A stretch of DNA of 31,621 bases from a virus: IMG/VR virus record IMGVR_UViG_3300020373_000133, positions 1-31,621 of that record, one strand, 5' to 3'. The notes beneath the pieces are model-generated. The model had not been told where the DNA came from and ran no database searches. It worked only from the letters and a program-made list of their open reading frames with translations. This document shows positions 21,644-31,392 of this stretch, one piece after another (the stretch's first letter is position 1; every line of letters begins with the position of its first letter). The translations under genes were made by a program, and so were the position numbers.

Positions 21644-24600
21644 GTGAGTTTTAAATTATCAGATAATAAATTATCTACCTTAGGTATGAGAGAGTTATCA
21701 CCAGAGTTAAAATTTGGTAAAGCTCGAGATAGGTTTGGTTCAAGAGATTTTATTTTAATAAAAGCTTTTGATCAAACTGGTGCGGTTTTAGGAACAAGAA
21801 AAATTTGGCAATCAAGTGTTGTTGGAGATAACTTTGAGATAAATCTTGCCGAAATTATAAATTCATTTGGAATATTAACTGGAAATATTAGTTTAGAATA
21901 TTATTTTTTAAGAACAGAAGCTGGGTCATATAAGTCTGTATTATTAGATAGTGAAAGTATAGTTTATCGTGGGAGACCTATAAAAAGAAAGGGCGGACTT
22001 TATAAATCAACTATTTCTGCACCAAAGGCAGATAAAGATTTTCTACTTAATCAAGAAGAAGAAATACAAAATGTTGATGTTGGAGGTGAAAGAGTTTTTT
22101 CTAAAAAACTTTGTTATAATATAGCTGGAATATCACCTGATAGAACAGAGATAAAAGTAAGAATGAAACCAGATGATCTTTTAAAAGGTAATGCATATTA
22201 TAAAGGTAGATTTAGTGGTTTTGGTAGTGATATTGATGATAGGTTAATATTATCTTCACAACAAATATCTTATAAGTCTTTAGGTTTAGATAGTAGTGTG
22301 ATAGAAGCGGTGGAAGATAACACTATGGCTTCTTCTACTCAACTTATAAATTTTATTGAAAAAGCTAGGTCTTTTGAAAATAAAATATTGGTAGAAATTC
22401 CAGATTTCTTTTTAATATCGACTACAGAAAAAGAAGTAAGAACAACTACTAAAGAATATTTTAAAGAAGATAAACCAACACATATACCAACTATAACGCA
22501 ATCAAGTGAATCTGAAGGAAAGCAGTGGGTATTTGCACGTGATTACACTGGGAATACTGAAGGTGAATGGGTATCTAATGCTGAAGGTATAGAATTTACT
22601 GGAGATGGAAATGTAATATGGTCTAATAATTTAGTATCGGGCATGCCATTAACAATTGCTTCTAATAGAGATCTACATAGTGAGCATTCTAATGAAGATA
22701 TTACTACTTCATTAATTACAGCAATGCCAACTACAGATCCAATTACCACATGGACAGTTACTAATGATGGTAGTACCACAACTGGTCAGCAATCAGATTA
22801 CAACAATTATGCAGATTATTCAGGACAACAAGATGATGATTATGGTAATTATGGACAATCAGGAGATAGTGAAGAAGAAGTTTATATAATTGCATTTTCA
22901 TGGTCATCACCATTTAGATCTTGGTTTGATAATAACGCAAATGGTAAGTTTCAACACCATCTGTATGGAAATGCTTTGATGAGTAATGTTCAGTTATTTA
23001 ATTATATTGCCGATAAATTAGATCAACAGTTTATAGAATATATAGATGGTGAAAGGGCTATACCAGCAACAGAATTAGATATAGATTTAAATGAATGTAT
23101 GATGAATATGATGGAAGAATATGTGTATCTAGATGCTTCACAAGATTCACCTACATATTGGCGTGATGTAACTACAACAGAAATGGTAACTACAACTGAA
23201 TATGAACCATTCATAGGAGAGTTTCAAAATTATTCATTAAATAGAGGAGATGGGGATAAAGTACGTAGTTTATCATCAAAAATTACACCACAAGAATTTG
23301 CTGAGAAATATAATATAACATATGAAGATATAAATGATAATATAAATAAAATTAGATTGATATCACGTAAAAGAGATACTAGAGATTTATCTTATTATGC
23401 TGTGACTGGTAATTCTAGTTTAAATCTTGTTATAAATAAAGATTATGGGAAAGATACTGGTTTAATGTTAGTAAAATTTCTTAATCCATTACCATTTGGA
23501 ACAGGAATAGGGCAAGATATATTTTTTGTAAGAGAAGTTATTTCACCACATTTTTGTGATGTTAATTTAGTTAATTATACTGATCCAGTAATACCAACTT
23601 CTATTTTGAGATTACCTACTGGAGTGGGTGGTGGAATGGAACCTGCAATTAGAGAAAGACAAACTGAATATCAATCCTATGATGATTTATTATTAGTTAG
23701 TAGTTCTCAAGCTAAAGAAATAGAACGGGATATAATAAGTGGATCTATAAATGAAGTAAGATTAAATTTAGATTATTCTAATCCAGATAATTTTATTAAA
23801 TTTAGTTCAGCGAGACGTAGATTGGAAAATTTTAAAACTAAACTAGAAAAATTAGAATTATATGATGCATATAGTCAATCAATTGCAGGGACTTATTATG
23901 ATACTGGATATTTGGGAAATGCTGCAAATACAGTAATACAAAATGCTGGTACGGATGCTAAAAGGTGGGAAAATGCTAGTAGTGAAGTTATAAATAGTTT
24001 TGATGGGTATGAAAGATATTTGTATTTTGATAGTTCTTCATATTCTTCAGGAAGTGCAGGATTATTTTATGATGCATCATGGCCTAAACAGAATAGTACT
24101 AAACCTTATACTTTATATGAAGTATCATCTTCACAAGGAGTTGATTGGTATAATTTAAATCATACTAGCTCATCAACTTATGATAGAGATAATATAGATA
24201 GACTTGTATATCATTTACCAGATCATATGAGAGATGATTCAGCTAATGAAGAATTTTTAAAATTTATGGATATGACTGGACATCACTTTGATAATTTAAA
24301 AAATTATTTAGATAGATTTGGACAAACCTATGAAATTGATGAATCTTTAGATAAAGGATTGTCTAAACAACTTGTGTACTCTGTAGCAAAAAGTTTTGGA
24401 TGGAATTTACAAGGTGGATATGATTTAGCTAAATTAGATAAATACTTTTTTGGAAAATCGGTAGACCCTGTAAATAAATCAACAAGTATTTATGCTAGTG
24501 CTTCTTTACAAGATATTTCACGTGAGGTGTGGAAAAGAATTATTGCTAATATGCCATTTTTCTTAAAGTCAAAAGGAACTGTGGAATCATTAAGAGGATT

Positions 24601-27220
24601 AATAAATTGTTATGGTATTCCATCTACTATATTGAGAGTGAGAGAATATGGTGGACCAACTATTACAGAAGTAGAACCTATATATGAAACAAGTAGGAAA
24701 TTTACTAAAGCATTAGATTTTAAAACAGCTCAATATGTTTCTGGTTCTTGGTCACATTCATTAGGATTGGGTGGAACACAGGTTCCAAATACTATAGAAT
24801 TTAGATATAAGGCGGCTTCAAGTTCTGATCAGACATTAGTTCAGGGTGGTAATGGAGCTACAGGTGATCAATTTGGAATTTATTTAAAAGATAATGCTTC
24901 GGCTGATAACATTGGTAGATTATCATTTACACTAAGTGGGTCTGCGGGATATGTTACATCATCAACTGAACCTTTACCACTATATAATGGAGATTTTTGG
25001 TCTGTAATGTTAACAAAACAGGTAATTTCGGAAGATTTACTTGCTAAAAATAATTTTGAAACTGGTTCATTTCAATTACCATTTAATGTTTGGCAGAACG
25101 GAGTTGGAGTAATAGCGAGCGCTAGTGATGAAGTTTATAATGGTAACTATTCTATGAAGGTTACTCAAAATAATCCAGGTTATAGAACTTATTCTGCACC
25201 ATTCCAAAATTTTGATGGCACAGTTAATGTGTGGGGAGATGCTAGATTTATAACTGCATCTAGGTCTGATCAATTTGATTTTTCAGTATATGCTAAAGTA
25301 TCTGGTAGTGGTGGAGTAACTGCTAGGTTAGTTGTACTTGAATTAGATAGTGATGGTAGAATAATTAATGATGTTCCAGTTAAATATCCTAACACAAATA
25401 CTTTACCAGATCCAGGATCGGGTGGATATCATTATATTGATAAGTCTATTACTACAAATTGGGAGAAAATAAGTTTTAGACCAACGTTATTACAACCATC
25501 TACCGCAAATATTTCTCTACAATTATCATTTACTCAACCAAAAGATGCTCCAAGACGTTCAGTGTATTTTGATAATGGCACATTTAATAGATATTTTCCT
25601 AGTACGGAATCTGGTAATAATGTAAATTATAATTTAGTAGCTAAACAATATGATGCTGGTAGAGATGTAATTCAATATGAATCTGAAACAAATTTGTTTA
25701 TGCCAGGAGATGAAAATGCAGCATCACAATCTTATAATACTGCGTATAATAATACAGGTTCATTATATATAGGTGGATATACTACAAAAGATTTTGGAGG
25801 ACAATTTAGTGGTTCTATGATGGAATTTAGATTGTGGAAATCTAGGTTGAATGTAAAATCATTCGATGCACACGTAGAAAATCCACAATCTTATGTAGGA
25901 AATAGTTTAAGTGCTTCTTTCGAGGATATAGCTTTACGATATAGTTTTAATGAATCAAAAAACCACAATAGTGATACATCAGTTAGAGATACTTCGACAG
26001 ATCAATCTACACCAATTGCAGGCATAGCTACAGGTTTCGCAGATGAAACAAGTTATTCTAATGTTGTTGATAGAACTAAATTTCCACTCCCAAAAATAGG
26101 TGGAATTAGAAGAAATGCAAATAAGGTAAGAATTGAAACAGCAGAGTATTTAGATAGAATAGGTGAAAATATAAATTTAAGTCCAACGGAAAGAGTTGAA
26201 GTTTCTTCTTTTGATAGGTCACCGTTAGATTCAAATAAGATTGGAGTGTATTTTAGTCCCATAGATGTTATAAATCAAGATATAATAAATCAATTAGCAG
26301 ATTTTAATTTTGACCAATATCTCGGTGATGCCAGAGATGATACAGAATATCAATATAGGGATTTAGAAGCGGTAAAATTAGAATATTTTAAGAAATATAC
26401 AGGTGCTAATAATTTTTGGGATTATATGAGATTATTAAATTATTTTGATCATTCATTATTTACACAATTAGAATCTTTACTACCAGCAAGGAGTCAAGCT
26501 GTTGTTGGAGTATTGGTGGAAAATAATATTTTAGATAGAAATAAACAAGCTATTAATCATCCAGTATTTGAAAATCCACTATTTGAAGATACTATTAAAT
26601 TAAAAGATGTAGATAGTGATATTGTCTCACAAAGTGCAGAAAATAATTATTATGAAGTTACTCAAAATGTAACTAGACTAGATAGGGAAATGGATGAAGA
26701 TTCTACATATGAATTTCATTCAGATAATCAATATCATGAATCAACTATTAGTGGGGATATTTTTTCTAAACCTTCAATGAGAGATTTCAATAGAGTAGAT
26801 GGTTTTGGTCATTTTGGAAGAAACTATACTACTTCTAGTATTACTTATGGAGGTCCTACGGGAGTTTTTACAGAATCTATAAATATGATAAATAATCAAA
26901 GAGTTTCCATATTTAATAAAAAACCTTCGTATACTTATAGTAGTAAGAAAAACTTTTTAGTAGGAAGTGCAAGTGCGGTTTCTTTTGTAACTTCAAGTTT
27001 TGAAAAATTAACAGAAAATTCAACAGGATTGCGTAGAATAAATTTTGAAGGTAGTAAAAATACAGATACTACTGCTTTATCAACATTAGATGTTAATGGA
27101 AAGAAGGATTATAGTCCAGTTACCTACATATTAACAAATCCATATGCGTTAGTAAGTGATGCGCGCGAAAGTGTACAATTGAGAACAGAGTTTGATACGG
27201 AAGGTAATGAACAGCAATAA
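21644..27220 (+). CDS. Giant tail protein with gpI-like, LamG and carbohydrate-binding-like regions
   Basis: A 1858-residue protein starting at GTG 21644, two bases after the previous stop; translation coupling seems likely because no strong ribosome site is seen. Residues 1-640 are unknown, with low-complexity acidic Gln/Tyr/Asp-rich stretches near 375-405. Residues 850-1010 (VYHLPDHMRDD, FLKFMDMTGHHFDNLKNYLD, NMPFFLKSKGTVESLRGLIN, YGIPSTILRVREYGGP) resemble the P2 gpI tail-protein type. A LamG-like fold covers about 1023-1430 (TIEFRYKA, FWSVMLTK, SLYIGGYTTKDFGGQFSGSM, MEFRLWK), and it is interrupted by a CBM4/9-like region at about 1131-1322 (NNFETGSFQLPFNVWQNG, DEVYNGNYSMKV, SVYFDNGTF). 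The rest is unknown. It is likely a baseplate rim or fibre-attachment protein that binds glycans. Domain calls are by pattern only. Confidence 0.78.
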   Translation: MSFKLSDNKLSTLGMRELSPELKFGKARDRFGSRDFILIKAFDQTGAVLGTRKIWQSSVVGDNFEINLAEIINSFGILTGNISLEYYFLRTEAGSYKSVLLDSESIVYRGRPIKRKGGLYKSTISAPKADKDFLLNQEEEIQNVDVGGERVFSKKLCYNIAGISPDRTEIKVRMKPDDLLKGNAYYKGRFSGFGSDIDDRLILSSQQISYKSLGLDSSVIEAVEDNTMASSTQLINFIEKARSFENKILVEIPDFFLISTTEKEVRTTTKEYFKEDKPTHIPTITQSSESEGKQWVFARDYTGNTEGEWVSNAEGIEFTGDGNVIWSNNLVSGMPLTIASNRDLHSEHSNEDITTSLITAMPTTDPITTWTVTNDGSTTTGQQSDYNNYADYSGQQDDDYGNYGQSGDSEEEVYIIAFSWSSPFRSWFDNNANGKFQHHLYGNALMSNVQLFNYIADKLDQQFIEYIDGERAIPATELDIDLNECMMNMMEEYVYLDASQDSPTYWRDVTTTEMVTTTEYEPFIGEFQNYSLNRGDGDKVRSLSSKITPQEFAEKYNITYEDINDNINKIRLISRKRDTRDLSYYAVTGNSSLNLVINKDYGKDTGLMLVKFLNPLPFGTGIGQDIFFVREVISPHFCDVNLVNYTDPVIPTSILRLPTGVGGGMEPAIRERQTEYQSYDDLLLVSSSQAKEIERDIISGSINEVRLNLDYSNPDNFIKFSSARRRLENFKTKLEKLELYDAYSQSIAGTYYDTGYLGNAANTVIQNAGTDAKRWENASSEVINSFDGYERYLYFDSSSYSSGSAGLFYDASWPKQNSTKPYTLYEVSSSQGVDWYNLNHTSSSTYDRDNIDRLVYHLPDHMRDDSANEEFLKFMDMTGHHFDNLKNYLDRFGQTYEIDESLDKGLSKQLVYSVAKSFGWNLQGGYDLAKLDKYFFGKSVDPVNKSTSIYASASLQDISREVWKRIIANMPFFLKSKGTVESLRGLINCYGIPSTILRVREYGGPTITEVEPIYETSRKFTKALDFKTAQYVSGSWSHSLGLGGTQVPNTIEFRYKAASSSDQTLVQGGNGATGDQFGIYLKDNASADNIGRLSFTLSGSAGYVTSSTEPLPLYNGDFWSVMLTKQVISEDLLAKNNFETGSFQLPFNVWQNGVGVIASASDEVYNGNYSMKVTQNNPGYRTYSAPFQNFDGTVNVWGDARFITASRSDQFDFSVYAKVSGSGGVTARLVVLELDSDGRIINDVPVKYPNTNTLPDPGSGGYHYIDKSITTNWEKISFRPTLLQPSTANISLQLSFTQPKDAPRRSVYFDNGTFNRYFPSTESGNNVNYNLVAKQYDAGRDVIQYESETNLFMPGDENAASQSYNTAYNNTGSLYIGGYTTKDFGGQFSGSMMEFRLWKSRLNVKSFDAHVENPQSYVGNSLSASFEDIALRYSFNESKNHNSDTSVRDTSTDQSTPIAGIATGFADETSYSNVVDRTKFPLPKIGGIRRNANKVRIETAEYLDRIGENINLSPTERVEVSSFDRSPLDSNKIGVYFSPIDVINQDIINQLADFNFDQYLGDARDDTEYQYRDLEAVKLEYFKKYTGANNFWDYMRLLNYFDHSLFTQLESLLPARSQAVVGVLVENNILDRNKQAINHPVFENPLFEDTIKLKDVDSDIVSQSAENNYYEVTQNVTRLDREMDEDSTYEFHSDNQYHESTISGDIFSKPSMRDFNRVDGFGHFGRNYTTSSITYGGPTGVFTESINMINNQRVSIFNKKPSYTYSSKKNFLVGSASAVSFVTSSFEKLTENSTGLRRINFEGSKNTDTTALSTLDVNGKKDYSPVTYILTNPYALVSDARESVQLRTEFDTEGNEQQ

Positions 27221-27251
27221 AACTAAATTAATAATAAACTTAATTTATATA

Positions 27252-27277
27252 TATTTATAGATAACAAAGGTTGTCTA
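27252..27277 (+). promoter_or_regulatory. TATTTATA motif and adjacent hairpin before the 235-residue gene
   Basis: The 92-base gap between the giant tail gene and ATG 27313 holds TATTTATA at 27252-27259 and a small hairpin AGATAAC/GTTGTCT (about 27259-27276, loop AAAG, one wobble), followed by the palindrome ATGATATCAT. CGGAG lies 10 bases or so before the ATG. It probably marks the start of a new late transcript; the direct evidence is only the recurring octamer. Confidence 0.4.
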
Positions 27278-27312
27278 TGATATCATATATTACAAATCGG
27301 AGAAGTTAAAAA

Positions 27313-28020
27313 ATGGCGTATTTAAATAAAACGACGCAGGTATTGAAGGCTATTCTTACCAATAAAGGTAGAGAAAAGCTAGCACAAGGTAATTTTGATG
27401 TTACTCATTTTGCTTTAGCAGATGATGAAGTAGATTATACATTATGGGATACCGCGCACCCGTCAGGGTCAGATTATTATGGAACCGTAATTGAAAATTT
27501 ACCATTATTGGAACCAGTACCAAATGAAACAAGTGTGATGAGATATAAACTTTTACGAAGCACAGATCATTTGGATAGGAGTAGCGGAATGAAGATGGCT
27601 ACTATTGGAGGTACTTTTAATAATAGAGTAAATACTAATAGTGGAATATTAGATTTAAGTTGGAAAAATGTTAGTAATGTTGGGGATGAAGATTCTATAC
27701 AATGTAGTACTATTAATTTACATTCTAATTCTACCCCTGAAGCATATAGCTATACTTTGCTTAATACAAATATAGCTTTTTTATATTTAGATGATTCTCC
27801 ATCTACTGCTGGTAGATTTGCACAACCGACAGAACAATCTTTAAGATTTAGGGCTTCTCAAACACTTATAGCGCCATCAGGTAATAATACTATTAAAATT
27901 AAAGCTAAGAGAATTACTAGTACACAAGATGCTTCAAAGACGTCTTTGATAGTTACAGGAGTAAAATCTGGGGCAACCGCGGCATTGACAATTAGAGTAA
28001 ATTATAAGGCAAATGAATAA
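27313..28020 (+). CDS. Virion structural protein, paralogue A1
   Basis: A 235-residue protein. The N-terminal 80 residues (MAYLNKTTQVLKAILTNKGR, FDVTHFALADDEVDYTLWD, NLPLLEPVP) are related to the next gene. From memory the pattern LTxxGRxxLAxG...ITxFALADDxVDY is typical of marine phage tail or neck structural proteins. The remainder is Ser/Thr-rich and probably beta-structured, as expected of a particle-surface protein. It has a ribosome site CGGAG and ends overlapping the next start (TAATG). Confidence 0.68.
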   Translation: MAYLNKTTQVLKAILTNKGREKLAQGNFDVTHFALADDEVDYTLWDTAHPSGSDYYGTVIENLPLLEPVPNETSVMRYKLLRSTDHLDRSSGMKMATIGGTFNNRVNTNSGILDLSWKNVSNVGDEDSIQCSTINLHSNSTPEAYSYTLLNTNIAFLYLDDSPSTAGRFAQPTEQSLRFRASQTLIAPSGNNTIKIKAKRITSTQDASKTSLIVTGVKSGATAALTIRVNYKANE

Positions 28021-28511
28021 TGGCATTTTTGGATAAAAGTCAAACTATTTTCGTAGACGCTGTTTTGACTGAATTAGGTAGACAACGATTGGCAACTAAT
28101 GGGAGTCTTAATATTACTCAGTTTGCATTAGCAGATGATGGTGTAGATTATAATCTTTTTGATGTAACTACAGATGCCGATTCTTGGGATAAAGCTATTT
28201 TACAAATGCCTTTATTAGAAGTTTCGACTAGAAGTATAGCAGTAGCAGAGGATGGTAAAGATGGAGCAATGAAATTTCCATTAAAAGATTCGTTAGCTGA
28301 TACAGTAGATGCAGTAAATGTAACAGGAATCCCAGCATCGACAGAAACGGCAGGAGCTTTTGATTATATTGTTTTCTCACCAGTTACAGAAAATGGTGAG
28401 GAAGAAGAATATATTTTCACTTTACCAGATGATACTTTTGTTGATGTATTTAAAGAAGGTCAAATAATCAATGTTGGAGAAATTGATGATGGAGGACCTT
28501 CACAAGAATAA
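28020..28511 (+). CDS. Virion structural protein, paralogue A2
   Basis: A 163-residue, acidic protein. Its N-terminus (MAFLDKSQTIFVDAVLTELG, LNITQFALADDGVDYNLFD, LQMPLLEVS) matches the upstream gene over about 75 residues, so the two arose by tandem duplication; the C-terminal halves differ. No function beyond a structural role is supported. The start overlaps the stop of A1. Confidence 0.68.
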   Translation: MAFLDKSQTIFVDAVLTELGRQRLATNGSLNITQFALADDGVDYNLFDVTTDADSWDKAILQMPLLEVSTRSIAVAEDGKDGAMKFPLKDSLADTVDAVNVTGIPASTETAGAFDYIVFSPVTENGEEEEYIFTLPDDTFVDVFKEGQIINVGEIDDGGPSQE

Positions 28512-28523
28512 TGGAGTTAATAA

Positions 28524-28823
28524 ATGCCAATTAAAACAGTAACGGGGAAAAAATTTATATTAGTAGCTAAACCAGTTGTTGGTAGAACCAACGCGATTTT
28601 CCCAGATAAGACAGTATTTATTTCTGGGAAAGGAACTACTTCTGGTAAGGAGTTTGGATCTAAGATTACAGTTAAAGCAGGAAACCCGAAAATTAATTTA
28701 AATGGACGATTATTTAAAGTTGATGGAACAGTCGCAGCAGCAGCACAATCAACTTCAGGAACAACTTCTACTGTTGAAAAACCAATTTCACGGTTTACAT
28801 GGTCGGCAGGCAATTTGGAGTAA
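28524..28823 (+). CDS. Small hypothetical structural protein
   Basis: A 99-residue protein rich in Gly, Lys and Thr (TAIFPDK-like and SGKGTTSGKEFGSKITVKAG) with a probable beta core and an Ala/Ser/Thr linker (AAAAQSTSGTTSTVEK) before a final segment ISRFTWSAG. The linker suggests a flexible surface protein. A ribosome site GGAG precedes the ATG by 8 bases. An overlapping reverse-strand frame was rejected. No family is recognised. Confidence 0.62.
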   Translation: MPIKTVTGKKFILVAKPVVGRTNAIFPDKTVFISGKGTTSGKEFGSKITVKAGNPKINLNGRLFKVDGTVAAAAQSTSGTTSTVEKPISRFTWSAGNLE

Positions 28824-28826
28824 ATA

Positions 28827-29141
28827 ATGGGATTAACTGATAGTACATCAATAACAGCACCAGCATCTATACAATTTACTAATCAATCTATTGGGGATGA
28901 AATTATTAGTTATGATTGGTCATTTGGAGATGGATCACATTCATCAACTATTAGTCCAACTCACGTATTTAATACTGCTGGAACTTATACAGTGACTTTA
29001 GTAGTAGAAAATGAGGCAGGAACTAGTACAAAGAGTCATAATATAGTAATATCTAATGCGGGTAATGGTAATGGAGGTACCTCAGAAGATGATCCACCAT
29101 TTGATCCTGATGAGGACAAATATAATGGAATGGATGTATAA
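28827..29141 (+). CDS. Single PKD-domain virion protein
   Basis: A 104-residue protein. Residues 5-80 are a PKD domain: SYDWSFGDGSH, SPTHVFNTAGTYTVTLVVEN and EAGTSTKSHNIVISN, the standard Ig-like order of the family. A Gly/Asn/Asp linker and acidic tail (GGTSEDDPPFDPDEDKYNG) complete it. PKD domains occur on surface proteins and bind sugars or proteins. On a phage it may be a decoration or fibre-attachment piece, which is inference from the family and the neighbours. Confidence 0.78.
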   Translation: MGLTDSTSITAPASIQFTNQSIGDEIISYDWSFGDGSHSSTISPTHVFNTAGTYTVTLVVENEAGTSTKSHNIVISNAGNGNGGTSEDDPPFDPDEDKYNGMDV

Positions 29142-29176
29142 TTAGGATGGAAATTTTTAATGAAAATAATATTTAA

Positions 29177-29184
29177 TATAAATA
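29177..29184 (+). promoter_or_regulatory. T4-late-like box TATAAATA
   Basis: Exact match to the T4 late consensus in + orientation, 11 bases before ATG 29196. It is immediately followed by AGGAG (29184-29188), the likely ribosome site. The two signals overlap too closely for this box to drive the same gene unless the message is nearly leaderless, so it may be a chance match. Confidence 0.3.
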
Positions 29185-29195
29185 GGAGTATATAA

Positions 29196-30266
29196 ATGGC
29201 CATAGGACAACAATCAGGAGTGTTTCAAGGATTTGATGTAAATGAAGATGTTGTGGCAAACCGTGTTACTACTGTATCTAGTGGTATATGGTCGAGCGGG
29301 GGAACTACAATATCGTCAGGGTCTTCAACTGCAGGATTCTTTTCATCTTCAGCACAAAGTGCATCTAGTGGTGATTATTACGTAGATGTACATCAAGAAG
29401 CAACTTCTTCATCAACATCAGAAGTGCAGTTTAGTATAGCTTATGGACATTATGCAGGAAGTGGTTCAAAAAATGCTACTGACGGTACAAATGCATCTCA
29501 AGCAGTTTATTCACAATTTAAAAATATAATACTTGCACCTACAAAGGCTAAATTTCAATATGGAGCTGCAGGTAGTGAAACAGATTCAAATAATGGATAT
29601 TTTATAGCAGTTTCTAGAGCTCGTATGAGAGAGAAGATAGACCCAGGTAATTGGGAATTACGAATAGGTGGTATGGCAAATGGTGACGCGCTGAGATTGA
29701 TTGATGATAGTGATGCTACTACAAATTCAAGTGTATCTAAAGGGACTACTTATTTTAATATAGTTACTGGAAGTATCAGTGGCGGAACAGCTGAATATAA
29801 ATTAGATGGGACTTCCAAACAATATTATGGAAGATTTTACCCATACTTGGGAGTATATTATTTAGATGCTAGTAAATTGGATTTAAATTCTGGAGCAACT
29901 CAAAAGGGTGTTAGTATAGCTACTGCAGGAAGTACAAATGCGGATGATGCTAATTCTTTAAAGTTATTCAATAAATTAAATACTACTGGTGGGTATTTCC
30001 AATCTCGTAGAGAAGAAGATATTAAATCGACACATTATTTCTGTAGGGTAAAAAATAGTAGATATAATTTTAGTCAAAATCCCACTTACTATACTGGAAG
30101 TGGTGAATTAACAAATCCAAATTTTACTACTGATCCTCGTACTTATATTACTACTGTAGGATTGTATAATGCTAATAGTGAATTGTTAGCGGTGGCTAAA
30201 CTTAGTAAACCATTTTTAAAAACACCAGCGAGAGAAGCGGTAATAAAAGTACGACTTGATTTTTAA
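29196..30266 (+). CDS. Tail structural protein, paralogue B1
   Basis: A 356-residue Ser/Gly/Thr-rich protein. The first 100 residues are low-complexity (SSGIWSSGGTTISSGSS). The last 100 residues contain NPTYYTGSGELTNPN, TVGLYNANSELLAVAKLSKP and a basic end, a C-terminal module shared with the next gene. From memory the pattern SVGLYNxNxELLAVAKLSxP occurs in several marine phage structural proteins. It is probably part of a tail or fibre assembly. The AGGAG ribosome site is at 29184. Confidence 0.7.
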   Translation: MAIGQQSGVFQGFDVNEDVVANRVTTVSSGIWSSGGTTISSGSSTAGFFSSSAQSASSGDYYVDVHQEATSSSTSEVQFSIAYGHYAGSGSKNATDGTNASQAVYSQFKNIILAPTKAKFQYGAAGSETDSNNGYFIAVSRARMREKIDPGNWELRIGGMANGDALRLIDDSDATTNSSVSKGTTYFNIVTGSISGGTAEYKLDGTSKQYYGRFYPYLGVYYLDASKLDLNSGATQKGVSIATAGSTNADDANSLKLFNKLNTTGGYFQSRREEDIKSTHYFCRVKNSRYNFSQNPTYYTGSGELTNPNFTTDPRTYITTVGLYNANSELLAVAKLSKPFLKTPAREAVIKVRLDF

Positions 30267-30279
30267 GTGAGGTGAGCCT

Positions 30280-31380
30280 ATGTTTAAGTCTATTGGAGAT
30301 GGCAATTCTACAATAACCCCATTTAAAGTTTTTAAGGAGCATACTTTTACAGAGGCTGACAGTGGAAGTGGAGTTTTTACTGTACCAGGTACTAGTGGGA
30401 GCTTACATAATTTTAATACAGGTTCTGCTACATCAAAATCTATCGGTACTATAAATTCATTATCAGAATCACTTGGGAAAGATAAAGATTCTTGGTATAG
30501 CGTAGGTACTTTTTATAATTTACCTGTTTACAATTCAGTTAATCATTTATATTATAAGTTTGAACAACAAAATAATCCATTGGGGGCTTCGCCACAACCT
30601 CAATTTAGTTTTAATCAAGACCCATGGCCTAGAGATTCATCTGGGTCATTTTTAAATAAAATACATCAAAGTGTAAATGTCTTTAATATACCTAGAAAGT
30701 TTTTTGGTGAAGAAATAAAACCAGGAACTGTACAACTTATTGATAATTCATTAACAGATGTAAGTCTTACATTAGTGGATGATACAAGAGGACATTTATA
30801 TGAGTCGGTTTATTCATCAAGTTTCGCAAAAAGATCCTCATCTTTATCTGGTTCTAATGTGGTTGTAGGTGATGCAGTAGGTAACGTATTTTATGATCAA
30901 GGTTTAATTGTAATAACGGATACTGGATCACGATATGGAAATGTGGGAACATTAAATGGATCTGATGGTTGGAGTTTAAAATTTCAAGGAACTAAAACAA
31001 TCAGAGAATATGAATATTTGTGCAATATACAAGAGTATGAATATAATGGTACAGATAATATAAGTGCAACTCCTGGTAGAAGTGGATCACAATTACTTGG
31101 TAGTAATTTAAGTGGATATTTTATGGAAGGAATACATACTCAATTAACAGGATCAATGTATAATGTAGTTGGTACACAGGAAGAATATGATTCTAGTTCA
31201 GTATATAGACCATCTGGTATGTATGAAAATTTTGTAACACATTCAGAGTTTAATCCATATGTAACGAGTGTTGGGTTATATAATGATAATAAAGAATTAT
31301 TAGCCGTAGCTAAATTATCTAGACCTATAAAAAAACCTAAAGAATATGACATTTCTTTTACTATTCGATTCGATAATTAA
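30280..31380 (+). CDS. Tail structural protein, paralogue B2
   Basis: A 366-residue protein. The C-terminal end (PYVTSVGLYNDNKELLAVAK, SRPIKK and an ending FTIRFDN) matches the end of B1, while the N-terminal three-quarters differ, with Ser/Gly-rich loops (SGSGVFTVPGTSGSLHN). Likely a sister structural protein. A ribosome site GAGGTGA precedes the ATG at about 5 bases. An antisense frame in the 3' end was rejected as a shadow. Confidence 0.7.
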   Translation: MFKSIGDGNSTITPFKVFKEHTFTEADSGSGVFTVPGTSGSLHNFNTGSATSKSIGTINSLSESLGKDKDSWYSVGTFYNLPVYNSVNHLYYKFEQQNNPLGASPQPQFSFNQDPWPRDSSGSFLNKIHQSVNVFNIPRKFFGEEIKPGTVQLIDNSLTDVSLTLVDDTRGHLYESVYSSSFAKRSSSLSGSNVVVGDAVGNVFYDQGLIVITDTGSRYGNVGTLNGSDGWSLKFQGTKTIREYEYLCNIQEYEYNGTDNISATPGRSGSQLLGSNLSGYFMEGIHTQLTGSMYNVVGTQEEYDSSSVYRPSGMYENFVTHSEFNPYVTSVGLYNDNKELLAVAKLSRPIKKPKEYDISFTIRFDN

Positions 31381-31392
31381 TTCATACTTAAA

